Below, piece by piece: positions 1-7,204 of a stretch of 49,442 nucleotides of DNA. The position numbers and the translations under genes were made by a program. Every line of letters starts with the position of its first letter. Within the stretch, counting starts at the first letter, position 1. Source of the stretch: Bacillota bacterium (GTDB taxonomy: Bacteria > Bacillota > Sulfobacillia > Sulfobacillales > Sulfobacillaceae); the NCBI GenBank assembly GCA_021798975.1, contig JAJZBJ010000004.1:1-49442 (forward strand), written 5' to 3'. The notes under the pieces are model-generated. The model had not been told where the DNA came from, made no database searches, and saw nothing but the letters and a program-made list of their open reading frames with translations.

Positions 1-1
1 G

Positions 2-256
2 CTGCGCCGCCGTCTCATTTATGATTTGGATCATGCGGGCCTGCCGCGGCTGGCCGTGGAACCTTCCAGCGATCAAACCTTGCGTCTGAAGCATTTGCAC
101 GACGGACGCGACTTGGACTTCGCCGACTTGCCGTTCGCCTTGAAGCTGGTGGCCGAGAGACTTTGGAAGGGGCCCGTGACGCTTCTCACCGAACGCCAGC
201 GGGTGCCGCATCGCGTAACGCACAACGGCAGCGACTGGATTGACCAAGTGATGTAA
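2..256 (+). CDS. C-terminal fragment, probable SpoVR/YcgB family protein
   Basis: The frame is open from the window edge to a TAA at 254-256, giving the last 84 residues of a longer protein whose start lies outside. The segment runs from a basic stretch (LRRRLIYDLD) through LKHLHDGRDLDF to ERLWKGPVTLL. That pattern (hydrophilic H-DGR-LD, then a helix ending in LW-x-x-PV-x-L) resembles the C-terminal domain of the SpoVR family, a protein linked to spore cortex formation in Bacillus, as recalled from the family rather than aligned. The neighbouring spore-protein genes agree with this. It ends just before a bidirectional hairpin terminator. The family call is tentative; that the frame is a real gene end is fairly secure. 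Confidence 0.5.
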   Translation: MRRRLIYDLDHAGLPRLAVEPSSDQTLRLKHLHDGRDLDFADLPFALKLVAERLWKGPVTLLTERQRVPHRVTHNGSDWIDQVM

Positions 257-264
257 CGGCAAGA

Positions 265-292
265 AAAATGGACGGCAACTGCCGTCCATTTT
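265..292. terminator. Bidirectional intrinsic terminator
   Basis: A 13-bp perfect inverted repeat (AAAATGGACGGCA at 265-277 and its complement at 280-292) has an A-tract on one side and a T-tract on the other, so it can end transcription of the SpoVR-like gene on the plus strand and of the spore protein gene on the minus strand. Confidence 0.85.
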
Positions 293-326
293 CGAAGGTG
301 GATCCATTTACGAGTCCAGAGATGAA

Positions 327-548
327 TTACCGGGTACGGCCGGCCAGGTTTTGCTCAGCCATCTCGATCATCTTCTTGACCATGTGTCCACCCACGGCGC
401 CGCACTGACGGGCCGGGATCTCGCCCCAGTAGCCGTCGTCAACGCCTTGCAGTCCGAGCTCATGAGCGACCTCGTACTTGAATTGGTCCAGTGCCTTTGC
501 GGCGCCCTGCACCAACGCGCGGTTGCCGGTGTTGCTGCCTCGTGCCAT
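327..548 (-). CDS. Alpha/beta-type small acid-soluble spore protein (copy 1)
   Basis: This 73-residue protein coats forespore DNA in the A-like form and protects it from UV, heat and hydrolysis; it is later degraded by the GPR protease. It has the family landmarks: LDQFKYEVAHELG near residues 21-33 (region of the GPR cleavage site) and GAVGGHMVKKMIEMAEQNL near the C-terminus (the second DNA-binding helix). The ATG at 548 follows a strong GAGGAGGTG ribosome site. It is a close paralogue of the next gene upstream (619-849) and both begin MARGSNTGN. A sigma-G-like promoter lies 33 nt upstream, as expected for forespore expression. Confidence 0.95.
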   Translation of the reverse strand: MARGSNTGNRALVQGAAKALDQFKYEVAHELGLQGVDDGYWGEIPARQCGAVGGHMVKKMIEMAEQNLAGRTR

Positions 549-580
549 TGTATCTCACCTCCTCATTACCGAAGTGTTGT

Positions 581-609
581 TAGTATGGCTTGCCCAGAGC
601 CTTTTACGC
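581..609 (-). promoter_or_regulatory. Sigma-G-like promoter of SASP copy 1
   Basis: Read on the minus strand, GCGTA (609-605) is followed after 17 nt by CATACTA (587-581). The -10 fits the sigma-G/sigma-F consensus CATnnTA exactly. It lies 33 nt before the SASP start codon, and the second SASP gene has the same arrangement. Confidence 0.65.
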
Positions 610-618
610 CGGTAACTT

Positions 619-849
619 TTACCGAATTCGGCTCGATTGGCTGACTAGGTTTTGCTCGGCCATTTCGATCATTTTCTTGACCATATGACCGCCTACGGCG
701 CCGCATTGGCGGGCGGAAATGTCGCCCCAATATCGGTCCTCGGGAATGCGGAGCTGCATCTCGCGGGCCACGTCGTATTTAAACTGGTCCAGAGCCTTTG
801 CGGCGTTCTGCACCAGGGCCTTGTTGCCGGTGTTGCTGCCTCGTGCCAT
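619..849 (-). CDS. Alpha/beta-type small acid-soluble spore protein (copy 2)
   Basis: This 76-residue spore DNA-binding protein is a paralogue of the gene at 327-548, with the same MARGSNTGN start, LDQFKYDVAREMQL segment and GAVGGHMVKKMIEMAEQNL C-terminal helix. The ATG at 849 is preferred over an in-frame GTG at 858 because the GGGGAGGTG ribosome site overlaps the GTG and sits at proper distance from the ATG. The C-terminal tail (SQSSRIR) and the middle (RIPEDRYWGD) differ from copy 1. Duplicated SASP genes are normal for spore formers; tandem adjacency suggests local duplication. Confidence 0.95.
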   Translation of the reverse strand: MARGSNTGNKALVQNAAKALDQFKYDVAREMQLRIPEDRYWGDISARQCGAVGGHMVKKMIEMAEQNLVSQSSRIR

Positions 850-880
850 CGTTTTCACCTCCCCTGCTTCAAGGTGGTGG

Positions 881-909
881 TAGTGTGTGCGTGACGCCTA
901 CATTTATGT
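881..909 (-). promoter_or_regulatory. Sigma-G-like promoter of SASP copy 2
   Basis: On the minus strand ACATA (909-905) is followed after 17 nt by CACACTA (887-881), one mismatch from CATACTA. The spacing and the distance to the ATG (32 nt) are nearly the same as for SASP copy 1, which supports both calls. Confidence 0.55.
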
Positions 910-910
910 C

Positions 911-955
911 CCCCGAACGGGGAAGCGTCTCACGAGAGCTTCTCGCGAGACGCTT
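911..955 (-). terminator. Two stacked hairpins after the MFS gene
   Basis: A 9-bp stem (AAGCGTCTC at 923-931 with its complement at 947-955) with an inner CGAGA/TCTCG stem overlaps the stop codon of the MFS gene. Read on the minus strand it is followed by a small CCCCG-AA-CGGGG hairpin (911-922). There is no T-run, so termination is plausible but unproven. It may insulate the SASP promoter from read-through. Confidence 0.4.
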
Positions 956-2291
956 TGGGCTTGCGGTGGCGCAAGCGGTGCACCTGGCCGGACTTTTTGG
1001 GGTTCTCGGATCCACCGCCGCCGCGCATCTTTTTGGGCAGCATTTGTTTCTCGTTGATGAGGAACCAGGCTAAGAGCCCGGAGGCAACCGCCAAGGCTGC
1101 GGCTCCCCAAAACACCACGTAGCGATGGGACATGGCCATGCTGAAGACGGGCGGCCCCATGGCGACCCCGAAAAACCGCACACTGCCGTACAGACTGGTC
1201 ACGACGCCCCGTTCCTTGGAGGTGGTGGCGCTAGTGACCATGGTATTAATGGCCGGCAGCACGCTGCCGGTGCCGATGCCTTGGAAGACTAGCACGCCCA
1301 GCGCCAACACCACGTTGGTGGTGGCGAAGAACGGCTCCACCACCATAGCCGCCGCAATCAGCAGCATGCCCATGACCACGATGCGGCGCGCCCAGCTGGC
1401 GATGCGCTGCTGCAAGACAGTTCCCGATACATAGGACGTGATGGCGGAGGCCATCACCGGGATGGCGATGAGGAGACCCCGGGCAATTTCGCCGTACCGG
1501 AAGGTCTTTTCCAAGATGTCGGCCAAGTAGCTCAACACCCCGAACAAAATGAACAGCACCGCGGCCCCGCCCAGAAAGGTGGTCAGGATGGACGGGCCCT
1601 TGGTGGCGAAGGTGTGTTTTAGTCCTTTCCAATACTCGCCGAATCCGCCTGCTCGCTCCGTCTTCTTCGGCTCCTTAATCACGAACCAAATGAGCGCGGC
1701 CACGGGGAACGACAAGACGCCATACGCGAAAAACGGGAGAAACCAGACTACCAGGGCCAAAATCGACCCAGCAATGGGGGAAATGACCTTGCCGAGGCCA
1801 TTGGCGGCCTCCAAGAGACCCAAGGCCGAGGCCCGCTTTTTGGATTGGAACATGTCTCCGGCCACAGCCATCGCCAACTGGTAGGTGCCGCCGGCGCCAA
1901 TGCCTTGCAAGAGCCGGGAGGCCATAATCCACACAAAGGGGTGCGGCAGGAGCCACGCTGCAAAGCCGGCTCCCAATCCGCCGAGTCCGTACAAAATGAG
2001 GGATGGGGCCATAATGACACGGCGGCCGATGCGGTCCGAGAGCGCTCCCGCCACGGGAATGACCACGCCGGCGGGTATGGAGAAAATGGTGATAATCAGT
2101 CCTGATTGGAACAAGGTGAGATGCATGACCTTCATCATTTTGGGCAGCACCGGGATGAGCATCGAGTTGCCAAGAACCATAATGAAGGGCACCAAACAAA
2201 GGACCCATAATTTCATGGCATGGGATTTCTGATCTTGGGATTTGGAACCTGAAGCCGACGCTCGGTGCGCGCCGTGCGTTTCCTGCGCCAT
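930..2291 (-). CDS. MFS multidrug-type efflux transporter
   Basis: The protein (about 453 aa) is a proton-coupled transporter of the major facilitator superfamily with about 12 membrane segments. Motif A (GALSDRIGRR) follows the second membrane helix, as in the DHA1 drug:H+ antiporters. The substrate cannot be told from sequence. The ATG at 2291 is preferred because GGGGAGG lies 6 nt upstream; an upstream in-frame ATG at 2315 has a weaker site. N- and C-terminal tails are hydrophilic and basic. It is divergent from comA, from which it is separated by about 150 nt, and no regulator is adjacent. Confidence 0.88.
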   Translation of the reverse strand: MAQETHGAHRASASGSKSQDQKSHAMKLWVLCLVPFIMVLGNSMLIPVLPKMMKVMHLTLFQSGLIITIFSIPAGVVIPVAGALSDRIGRRVIMAPSLILYGLGGLGAGFAAWLLPHPFVWIMASRLLQGIGAGGTYQLAMAVAGDMFQSKKRASALGLLEAANGLGKVISPIAGSILALVVWFLPFFAYGVLSFPVAALIWFVIKEPKKTERAGGFGEYWKGLKHTFATKGPSILTTFLGGAAVLFILFGVLSYLADILEKTFRYGEIARGLLIAIPVMASAITSYVSGTVLQQRIASWARRIVVMGMLLIAAAMVVEPFFATTNVVLALGVLVFQGIGTGSVLPAINTMVTSATTSKERGVVTSLYGSVRFFGVAMGPPVFSMAMSHRYVVFWGAAALAVASGLLAWFLINEKQMLPKKMRGGGGSENPKKSGQVHRLRHRKPKASREKLS

Positions 2292-2440
2292 CGCTATCCT
2301 CCCCATCTTCTTCATGTCGTCACCTTTAACCTGCCCGCCGTGCTTTTCTCAATCCCGTCAAAATTTGGCCGTCACCCTCGCCGGCGGGCGGGAATATGGT
2401 GCCAAGGATCGCATCGACCACGAATCAGGAGGGATCGCAT

Positions 2441-3322
2441 ATGCTGCGGCACGACGGCGAAGCATGGCTGGATATTTTGGATTTTCCCTATAAGGACCGC
2501 GCCCAAAAACCGCGCACCACAGGTTTGACCATGGTAATCGACAAGGGATTGGGACTGACCGACACGCGGGACTTGATGGAACTCGCATCCGATTACGTCG
2601 ATCACTTGAAGTTGACCTTTGGCACGTCGGCGTTCTATAACACCCGGCTTCTGCGTCAAAAGATAGAGCTGGTGAAGTCCTACGGCGTGCACATTTTCCC
2701 CGGCGGCACCTTCTTGGAGCTGGCTCTGTTGCAGGGCCGCATCCTGCAATATCTGGACCGGGCGCGCGACCTCGGATTTACAGGAGTAGAAATTTCCGAC
2801 GGGACCATTAATATTGATGAAGAGACGCGCTACAACACCATCAAGCTGGCGCGCACTTACGGCTTTGATTTAGTCATCAGCGAGGTGGGCAAAAAGGATC
2901 CGCGGGATCAGGTCAGCAGCATACCGCTCTACGAGCAGGTGAACCGCGACCTAGATGCCGGATCGGATGTGGTGATTGTGGAGGGCCGCGAAAGCGGCGA
3001 AGGGGTTGTCATTTACGACAACCAGGGGAATATTCTGGATGATGAGGTTTCGGCCATGGTGGATCATGTGCAGGATACGTCGCGGCTTCTGTGGGAAGCC
3101 CCGCAAAAGAAGCAGCAGCAAGAGCTCATCATGCAGTTTGGCCCGAACATCAACCTCGGCAACGTCCAGCCGCAGGATGTGCTGGCGTTGGAGGCGCTGA
3201 GAGTGGGGCTGCGCGGAGACACCCTCCGCCACTACTATTTAACGCTGCAGGGTTTGGAGGAGCCGGTTCGATGGCCCAAAACAGCCCAGCTGCAGGGAGG
3301 CGCACGTGGTACGAACGATTGA
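2441..3322 (+). CDS. comA: Phosphosulfolactate synthase (ComA family)
   Basis: It catalyses addition of sulfite to phosphoenolpyruvate to give (R)-phosphosulfolactate, a TIM-barrel enzyme known from archaeal coenzyme M synthesis and from Bacillus (YitD). Family landmarks: TTGLTMVIDKGLGL near residues 27-40, the LKLTFGTSAFY strand, FPGGTFLELAL, and the GVEISDGTI and VIVEGRESGEG segments. The ATG at 2441 follows an AGGAGGG site and is preferred to an upstream in-frame start at 2396. It overlaps comB by 17 nt, so the two are translationally coupled. No methanogen genes are near; in spore formers the product sulfolactate accumulates in spores, the likely role here (inference). Confidence 0.92.
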   Translation: MLRHDGEAWLDILDFPYKDRAQKPRTTGLTMVIDKGLGLTDTRDLMELASDYVDHLKLTFGTSAFYNTRLLRQKIELVKSYGVHIFPGGTFLELALLQGRILQYLDRARDLGFTGVEISDGTINIDEETRYNTIKLARTYGFDLVISEVGKKDPRDQVSSIPLYEQVNRDLDAGSDVVIVEGRESGEGVVIYDNQGNILDDEVSAMVDHVQDTSRLLWEAPQKKQQQELIMQFGPNINLGNVQPQDVLALEALRVGLRGDTLRHYYLTLQGLEEPVRWPKTAQLQGGARGTND

Positions 3323-4016
3323 TGTAGCATTTCGCTTCGAAGAGGTCGAAGTGGGCAATGATTATGGGGCGGCAGCGGTCATTGATACGCTCCGGGCGAC
3401 GACAACCATGATTGCCCTCATGGAGCGGGGCGTGTTGGCTATTCGCCCGGTGGCCAGCCTGGCTGAAGCCTATGCCTTCAAGGAGAAGGATCCGCGGCTG
3501 CTGTTGGGCGGGGAGCGCAATAACCGGCCTCCGGAAGGGTTTGACGGCGGGAACTCGCCCTATGACTGGCCTCAAGAACGTGTCCTGCAACGGCGCCTGG
3601 TCTACACCACCACCAACGGCACGGCGGCTATCGACCGCGCCCGCGCCATACCGCGCTTGGTGCTGGCTGCTCTGACCAATGCGGAGGCCGCTTTCCGCTA
3701 TCTCTGGTCGTTGGAGAGGCCGGTCCTGGTGGTGGCCTCTGGCACGAAGGGCCAAGTCGCGCTCGAAGATGTGCTGGCGGCGGGAGCGATGGCGGTCCAC
3801 TGGCCCCGGGAATCCCGCACCGATCGGGCCGAGATGGCGGCGGCGCTGTTCTTGCAAAACCAGCACGACATTGGGAACGCGGTGCGGCAGAGCCGCCACG
3901 GGCGGGAACTGGCGGAGATGGGGTTGGGCCGCGACCTTGATTACGCAGCCCAGCTCAACACCACCAGGGTGGTCCCGGTGTTGTCGCAGGACGGCTGGAT
4001 CCGCGCTGTAGACTAG
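3306..4016 (+). CDS. comB: 2-phosphosulfolactate phosphatase (ComB family)
   Basis: This Mg-dependent phosphatase releases sulfolactate from phosphosulfolactate, the step after ComA. The 236-aa protein has the ComB signatures: VIDTLRATTTM near residues 25-35, GGERNNRPPEGFDGGNSP around 68-85, YTTTNGTAAI around 99-108, and the GTKGQVALEDVLAAG segment. The GTG at 3306 lies within the end of comA and has GGAGG 6 nt upstream. Together the two genes make a complete sulfite plus PEP to sulfolactate route. No comC-like dehydrogenase follows, so sulfolactate itself is the likely end product. A strong terminator closes the pair. Confidence 0.92.
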   Translation: MVRTIDVAFRFEEVEVGNDYGAAAVIDTLRATTTMIALMERGVLAIRPVASLAEAYAFKEKDPRLLLGGERNNRPPEGFDGGNSPYDWPQERVLQRRLVYTTTNGTAAIDRARAIPRLVLAALTNAEAAFRYLWSLERPVLVVASGTKGQVALEDVLAAGAMAVHWPRESRTDRAEMAAALFLQNQHDIGNAVRQSRHGRELAEMGLGRDLDYAAQLNTTRVVPVLSQDGWIRAVD

Positions 4017-4030
4017 GATTCCGCGTGCCG

Positions 4031-4055
4031 CCGGCCCTTCGGGGCCGGTCTTTTT
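4031..4055 (+). terminator. Intrinsic terminator after comB
   Basis: A stem CCGGCCC/GGGCCGG with a TTCG tetraloop (4031-4048) is followed by TC and five T residues. It separates comA-comB from the DUF441 gene. Confidence 0.88.
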
Positions 4056-4105
4056 ATGGCCTGCCTCTCATATCTATTCCCGTCGGGACAAGACGGGGAG
4101 GCGCC

Positions 4106-4576
4106 ATGTTTACCACCGAAAACATCGGGCTCATCATTTTATTGCTCTTGGGACTGGTTGCCCGGTCCAACCTCGTGGCGGCAGCGGCGACCATCCTCCT
4201 CATGTTGCGGTTCACCCGGCTAACCTTTTTGCTGCCGATTCTGGAGCGGCGCGGCGTCGAGGTGGGACTGCTGTTTTTAACCCTGGCCATGCTGGTGCCG
4301 TTTGCGCTGGGCAAGGTGAATCTCCGTGAAGTGGGCAAAAGTTTCTTTACCCTGCCTGGCATCCTGGCCCTGGTCGGCGGAGCCGTGGCGACCCACTTGA
4401 ATGGACGCGGCTTGCACATGTTAAATGACCACAGCCATCTCATGATCGCCCTAATTGTGGGCTCGATTATCGGCATTGTCGTGTGGGGCGGCATCCCCGT
4501 TGGTCCCTTGATGGCGGCTGGAGTCACCTACTTGATGCTGGAGTGCATTAGTTTTGTGACCCATTTGCTGAAATGA
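4106..4576 (+). CDS. DUF441 family membrane protein (UPF0756)
   Basis: The protein (156 aa) has four to five hydrophobic segments and matches the DUF441/UPF0756 pattern of small integral membrane proteins: an N-terminal helix (ENIGLIILLLLGLVAR), a loop LPILERRGVEVGLLFLTLAMLVPFA, a conserved segment GGAVATHLNGRGLHML, and a final pair of helices with GGIPVGPLMAAG. Function is unknown in the family. The ATG at 4106 has GGGGAGG upstream; a longer reading from 4025 would run through the comB terminator and is rejected. The next gene is also a small membrane protein, so the two may form a unit. Confidence 0.85.
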   Translation: MFTTENIGLIILLLLGLVARSNLVAAAATILLMLRFTRLTFLLPILERRGVEVGLLFLTLAMLVPFALGKVNLREVGKSFFTLPGILALVGGAVATHLNGRGLHMLNDHSHLMIALIVGSIIGIVVWGGIPVGPLMAAGVTYLMLECISFVTHLLK

Positions 4577-4610
4577 CGGAATGTAGATTACGGAAAGAGG
4601 GCCTGATCCG

Positions 4611-4880
4611 GTGTCGGACGAGATTTTCCTCAAGGGCATGATTGGGATTCGGTTTTTATCGGCCATGATTGAATTCACCGGTGCGTTTCTGATGTGGCGC
4701 TTTTTTCGGCTGGATACCGCGATTCGCATTAACGGCTTTTTAGGGCTGGTCGGCCCGGTGGTCCTCACAACGACCATGCTGCTCGGTATCGCCGGCTTGG
4801 CGGCGAGCCGGGTTCCGGTCGCGAAGATGGTGTGGATCGGCATGGGCGTGGCTTGTATTCTCTGGGGCACGACCCGCTGA
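4611..4880 (+). CDS. yqhV: YqhV-family small membrane protein (DUF2619)
   Basis: This 89-aa protein with three membrane segments matches the Bacillus YqhV pattern: GIRFLSAMIEFTGAFLMWRF, then TAIRINGFLGLVGP near the middle, and a C-terminal helix ending in ILWGTTR. In Bacillus yqhV sits before spoIIIAA, but its role is unknown and no spoIIIA genes are here. The start is a GTG at 4611 with a modest AAGAGGG site. Its stop codon overlaps the ATG of the NodB-fold gene (TGATG), which shows coupling. Confidence 0.85.
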   Translation: MSDEIFLKGMIGIRFLSAMIEFTGAFLMWRFFRLDTAIRINGFLGLVGPVVLTTTMLLGIAGLAASRVPVAKMVWIGMGVACILWGTTR

Positions 4881-5668
4881 TGTGGGCGGTATGGTCTGTG
4901 GGCCGCTGGCTGAGACACTGGGCGTTGGGACTGGCAATTGTGGTGGCGGCGGCCTACATTCCTTGGACAGTCCGCCAGGTGTGGCCGGTCCGACACGGTC
5001 CCTCCCCGCCGGGCGATATTGTGTCGTTCATTCCGGTGTCGGGGCGCTGGGTTGCGCTGGCCTTTGCGGACGGGCCCAGCATCCCGGCCACCCCGGGCAT
5101 TGTGCGAGATCTGGGGGCGTACGGGGCGCACGCCAGTTTTTTTGTCGTGGGGTTGAACGTGCAGCGGCATCCCAAGTGGATCCGGCAGGCGGCGGCCGGC
5201 GGAAACACCATTGAGACGCACACTGAGGGCCATATCAATCTAGCCACCCATAGCTACAGTCAAGATGTGGCCGACTTGGAGCGGGCCGAGCGCTCCATCC
5301 AGCAGCTGGTGGGGCGCCGGACCCACTGGCTTTTACCGCCCTATGGGATGTGGAACGCCGCGGCGCTCAAGGCGGCCCGGACCGCCGGACTCACCGTGGT
5401 GGTGCCCAGTGCGGGAGAAGGGGTGCGCCAGGATGAGCAGCGTCCCTCCCAAATCGTCCACCAAGTGCTGTCCCATGTCCGGCCGGGCGCCATCATTGTG
5501 CTGCACGACGGCTCCCCCGGCACGCCGGTGCTGGAGGCATTGCCCACCATTCTCCATTTGCTGCGGGTGGAGGGCTATCGCATCGGCAGCATTCCGGAGG
5601 TCTGGCGTCATCGCACCATAAAATTGGACGAAAGCCCCTCAACTGGTGATAATAAGGGCGGACGGTGA
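4880..5668 (+). CDS. Degenerate polysaccharide deacetylase (NodB fold), probably altered catalysis
   Basis: The protein (262 aa) has an N-terminal membrane anchor (residues 13-29) and an extracytoplasmic NodB domain (about 55-245). Active-site motifs are partly lost: motif 1 is FADGP (62-66) where TFDDGP is usual, so the Asp normally acting as base is Ala; motif 2 HTEGH (114-118) keeps both metal-binding His; motif 3 is LPPYG (152-156) and lacks the usual Arg; the C-terminal LHD (208-210) is kept. Metal binding may persist, but ordinary deacetylation is doubtful. Such degenerate members occur among sporulation-associated NodB proteins. The ATG at 4880 overlaps the yqhV stop; rsmD follows closely. 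Confidence 0.82.
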   Translation: MWAVWSVGRWLRHWALGLAIVVAAAYIPWTVRQVWPVRHGPSPPGDIVSFIPVSGRWVALAFADGPSIPATPGIVRDLGAYGAHASFFVVGLNVQRHPKWIRQAAAGGNTIETHTEGHINLATHSYSQDVADLERAERSIQQLVGRRTHWLLPPYGMWNAAALKAARTAGLTVVVPSAGEGVRQDEQRPSQIVHQVLSHVRPGAIIVLHDGSPGTPVLEALPTILHLLRVEGYRIGSIPEVWRHRTIKLDESPSTGDNKGGR

Positions 5669-5672
5669 CAGC

Positions 5673-6236
5673 ATGCGCATCATTGGCGGAGAGGCCTCCG
5701 GCCGGCGGTTGAGCTCGCTCGCCGGCACCGACACCCGGCCGACCGGCGATCGGGTGCGGGAGGCGCTTTTCAACATTTGGCAGGGGAGAATTGCGGGCGC
5801 CCGGTTTCTGGACGTCTATGCCGGGACCGGAGCGATGGGACTGGAAGCGTTGTCCCGTGGGGCCCAAGCGGCCCTCTTTATTGAGCCGCACGCCGGGGCC
5901 CTCCGGACGCTCAAGCGCAACGTGGAATTGGTGGGCGTGAAAGAGCGCGCCGAGATTTGGGGGCAGACAGCGGAAACGGTGCTGCCGCAGTTGGTGGAAT
6001 CCGGCCAGCGTTTCGACGTGATTTTTTGCGATCCTCCTTGGCGGCACGGTGTTTCTGCCGCGGTCCAGGCCCAGCTTGCCGGCCTCTTGGCCAAAGACGG
6101 AATGGTCGTGGTCGAGAGCCGCCAATCGGATCCGGTTCTGGTGCTGGACGGCTTGGAACAACGCTGGGCGCGCCGGTATGGAGATACCCGGGTCACCGCC
6201 TATGACTTGCCGCCGAAAGAGGAGGAACGGTCGTGA
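5673..6236 (+). CDS. rsmD: 16S rRNA (guanine(966)-N2)-methyltransferase
   Basis: RsmD methylates G966 of 16S rRNA in the small subunit using SAM. The 187-aa protein starts MRIIGGEASGRRL, typical of the family, followed by the TRPTGDRVREALFNI substrate-binding segment, the SAM motif FLDVYAGTGAMGLEAL near residues 50-65, and the catalytic DPPW tetrapeptide (a variant of DPPY). The ATG at 5673 is chosen because it matches the conserved N-terminus. It overlaps coaD by 4 nt (GTGA), the usual rsmD-coaD pair of Gram-positive bacteria. Confidence 0.95.
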   Translation: MRIIGGEASGRRLSSLAGTDTRPTGDRVREALFNIWQGRIAGARFLDVYAGTGAMGLEALSRGAQAALFIEPHAGALRTLKRNVELVGVKERAEIWGQTAETVLPQLVESGQRFDVIFCDPPWRHGVSAAVQAQLAGLLAKDGMVVVESRQSDPVLVLDGLEQRWARRYGDTRVTAYDLPPKEEERS

Positions 6237-6715
6237 CCCGCGCCATATACCCGGGCTCATTCGATCCAATGCACAATGGCCATCTCGATGTGGTCACCCG
6301 GGCCAGCCGGGTCTTTGACGAAGTGATTGTGGCGGTCTTCGCCAATGCCGGAAAGAAGCCGCTGTTCGACGCCGCCGAGCGGGTCCGGCTTGTCCGGGAG
6401 TCGACTGCCGAGCTCCCCGGGGTTACGGTGGAGATGGGATCAGGGCTCTTGGTGAACTATGCCGGCCAGGCAGGGGCCCAGGTGATTATTCGGGGGCTGC
6501 GAGCCGTGTTAGATTTTGATTACGAATTTCAGTTTGCGCTGATGAACAAGAAGATGGCGCCCGACATTGAGACGGTATTTATGTTGACCGGCGAAAATCA
6601 CGCGTATCTCAGCTCCACCCTTATCAAGGAGCTGGCGGGATATCACGCCGACATTTCGCAGCTGGTGCCGGCCCCCGTGGCTGAGGCATTGGCGCTGCAG
6701 TATCGGGGGAAATGA
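6233..6715 (+). CDS. coaD: Phosphopantetheine adenylyltransferase
   Basis: CoaD transfers AMP to 4'-phosphopantetheine, the penultimate step of coenzyme A synthesis. The 160-aa protein has the nucleotidyltransferase signature AIYPGSFDPMHNGHLDVV (residues 4-21) with the HxGH-type NGH motif, the IIRGLRAVLDFDYEFQFALMN substrate segment split around residues 86-106, and the C-terminal YLSSTLIKELA motif that contacts ATP. The GTG start overlaps the rsmD stop and has GAGGAGG upstream. It supplies CoA for the fatty-acid operon further downstream, though it is not co-transcribed with it. Confidence 0.97.
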   Translation: MTRAIYPGSFDPMHNGHLDVVTRASRVFDEVIVAVFANAGKKPLFDAAERVRLVRESTAELPGVTVEMGSGLLVNYAGQAGAQVIIRGLRAVLDFDYEFQFALMNKKMAPDIETVFMLTGENHAYLSSTLIKELAGYHADISQLVPAPVAEALALQYRGK

Positions 6716-6718
6716 GGA

Positions 6719-7204
6719 ATGGCAGTGGACCAGGAGACCGTGATATCGGAAGTGGCACATCTGTTGGACAAGTTGGAGCGCGTGGCGGATTCGGGCCGCC
6801 GCCTCCCTTGGGGCCGGCAAGTGCTGGTGGACGATGAAGCTTTGCGCACCTTGGTTCAGCAAATTCGCCATGCCCTGCCGGAGCAGGTGCGTCAGGCGGA
6901 ATGGATTATCCGGGAGCGGGACCGCATTATCGAAGAAGCCGGCCAAAATGCCGATCACATCGTGGCGGAGGCGCACTCGCGCGCCCATGCTTTGGCGGAC
7001 GATTCCGAAATCCTGAAAGAGGCGCACGGCCGCGCTCAGGAGATCTTGCGGGAAGCCGAAAGACGCGCCCAAGAAATTCACGCCGGTGCGTTGGCTTATG
7101 CCGACGAAGTGCTGGCGAGTCTGGAGACCCAGCTCGGCCGCTTGGGGGACACGGTCCGGCAGAACCGGCAAACGCTCAAACCGCGGACGGCGGCTAGCGA
7201 ATAG
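6719..7204 (+). CDS. Conserved coiled-coil protein downstream of coaD
   Basis: The 161-aa soluble protein is mostly helical, with a long charged stretch (residues 65-150) of EAxxxA and heptad-like repeats such as EILREAERRAQEIHAGA, resembling DivIVA-like or ATP-synthase-b-like coiled coils. It has no membrane segment and no catalytic motif that I recognise. Genes of this type follow coaD in several Clostridia, as I recall, and are annotated only as hypothetical. It follows coaD by 3 nt with a GAGGA site, so it is in the same operon. Its end overlaps the end of the convergent YlbJ-like gene by 11 nt. Confidence 0.8.
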   Translation: MAVDQETVISEVAHLLDKLERVADSGRRLPWGRQVLVDDEALRTLVQQIRHALPEQVRQAEWIIRERDRIIEEAGQNADHIVAEAHSRAHALADDSEILKEAHGRAQEILREAERRAQEIHAGALAYADEVLASLETQLGRLGDTVRQNRQTLKPRTAASE

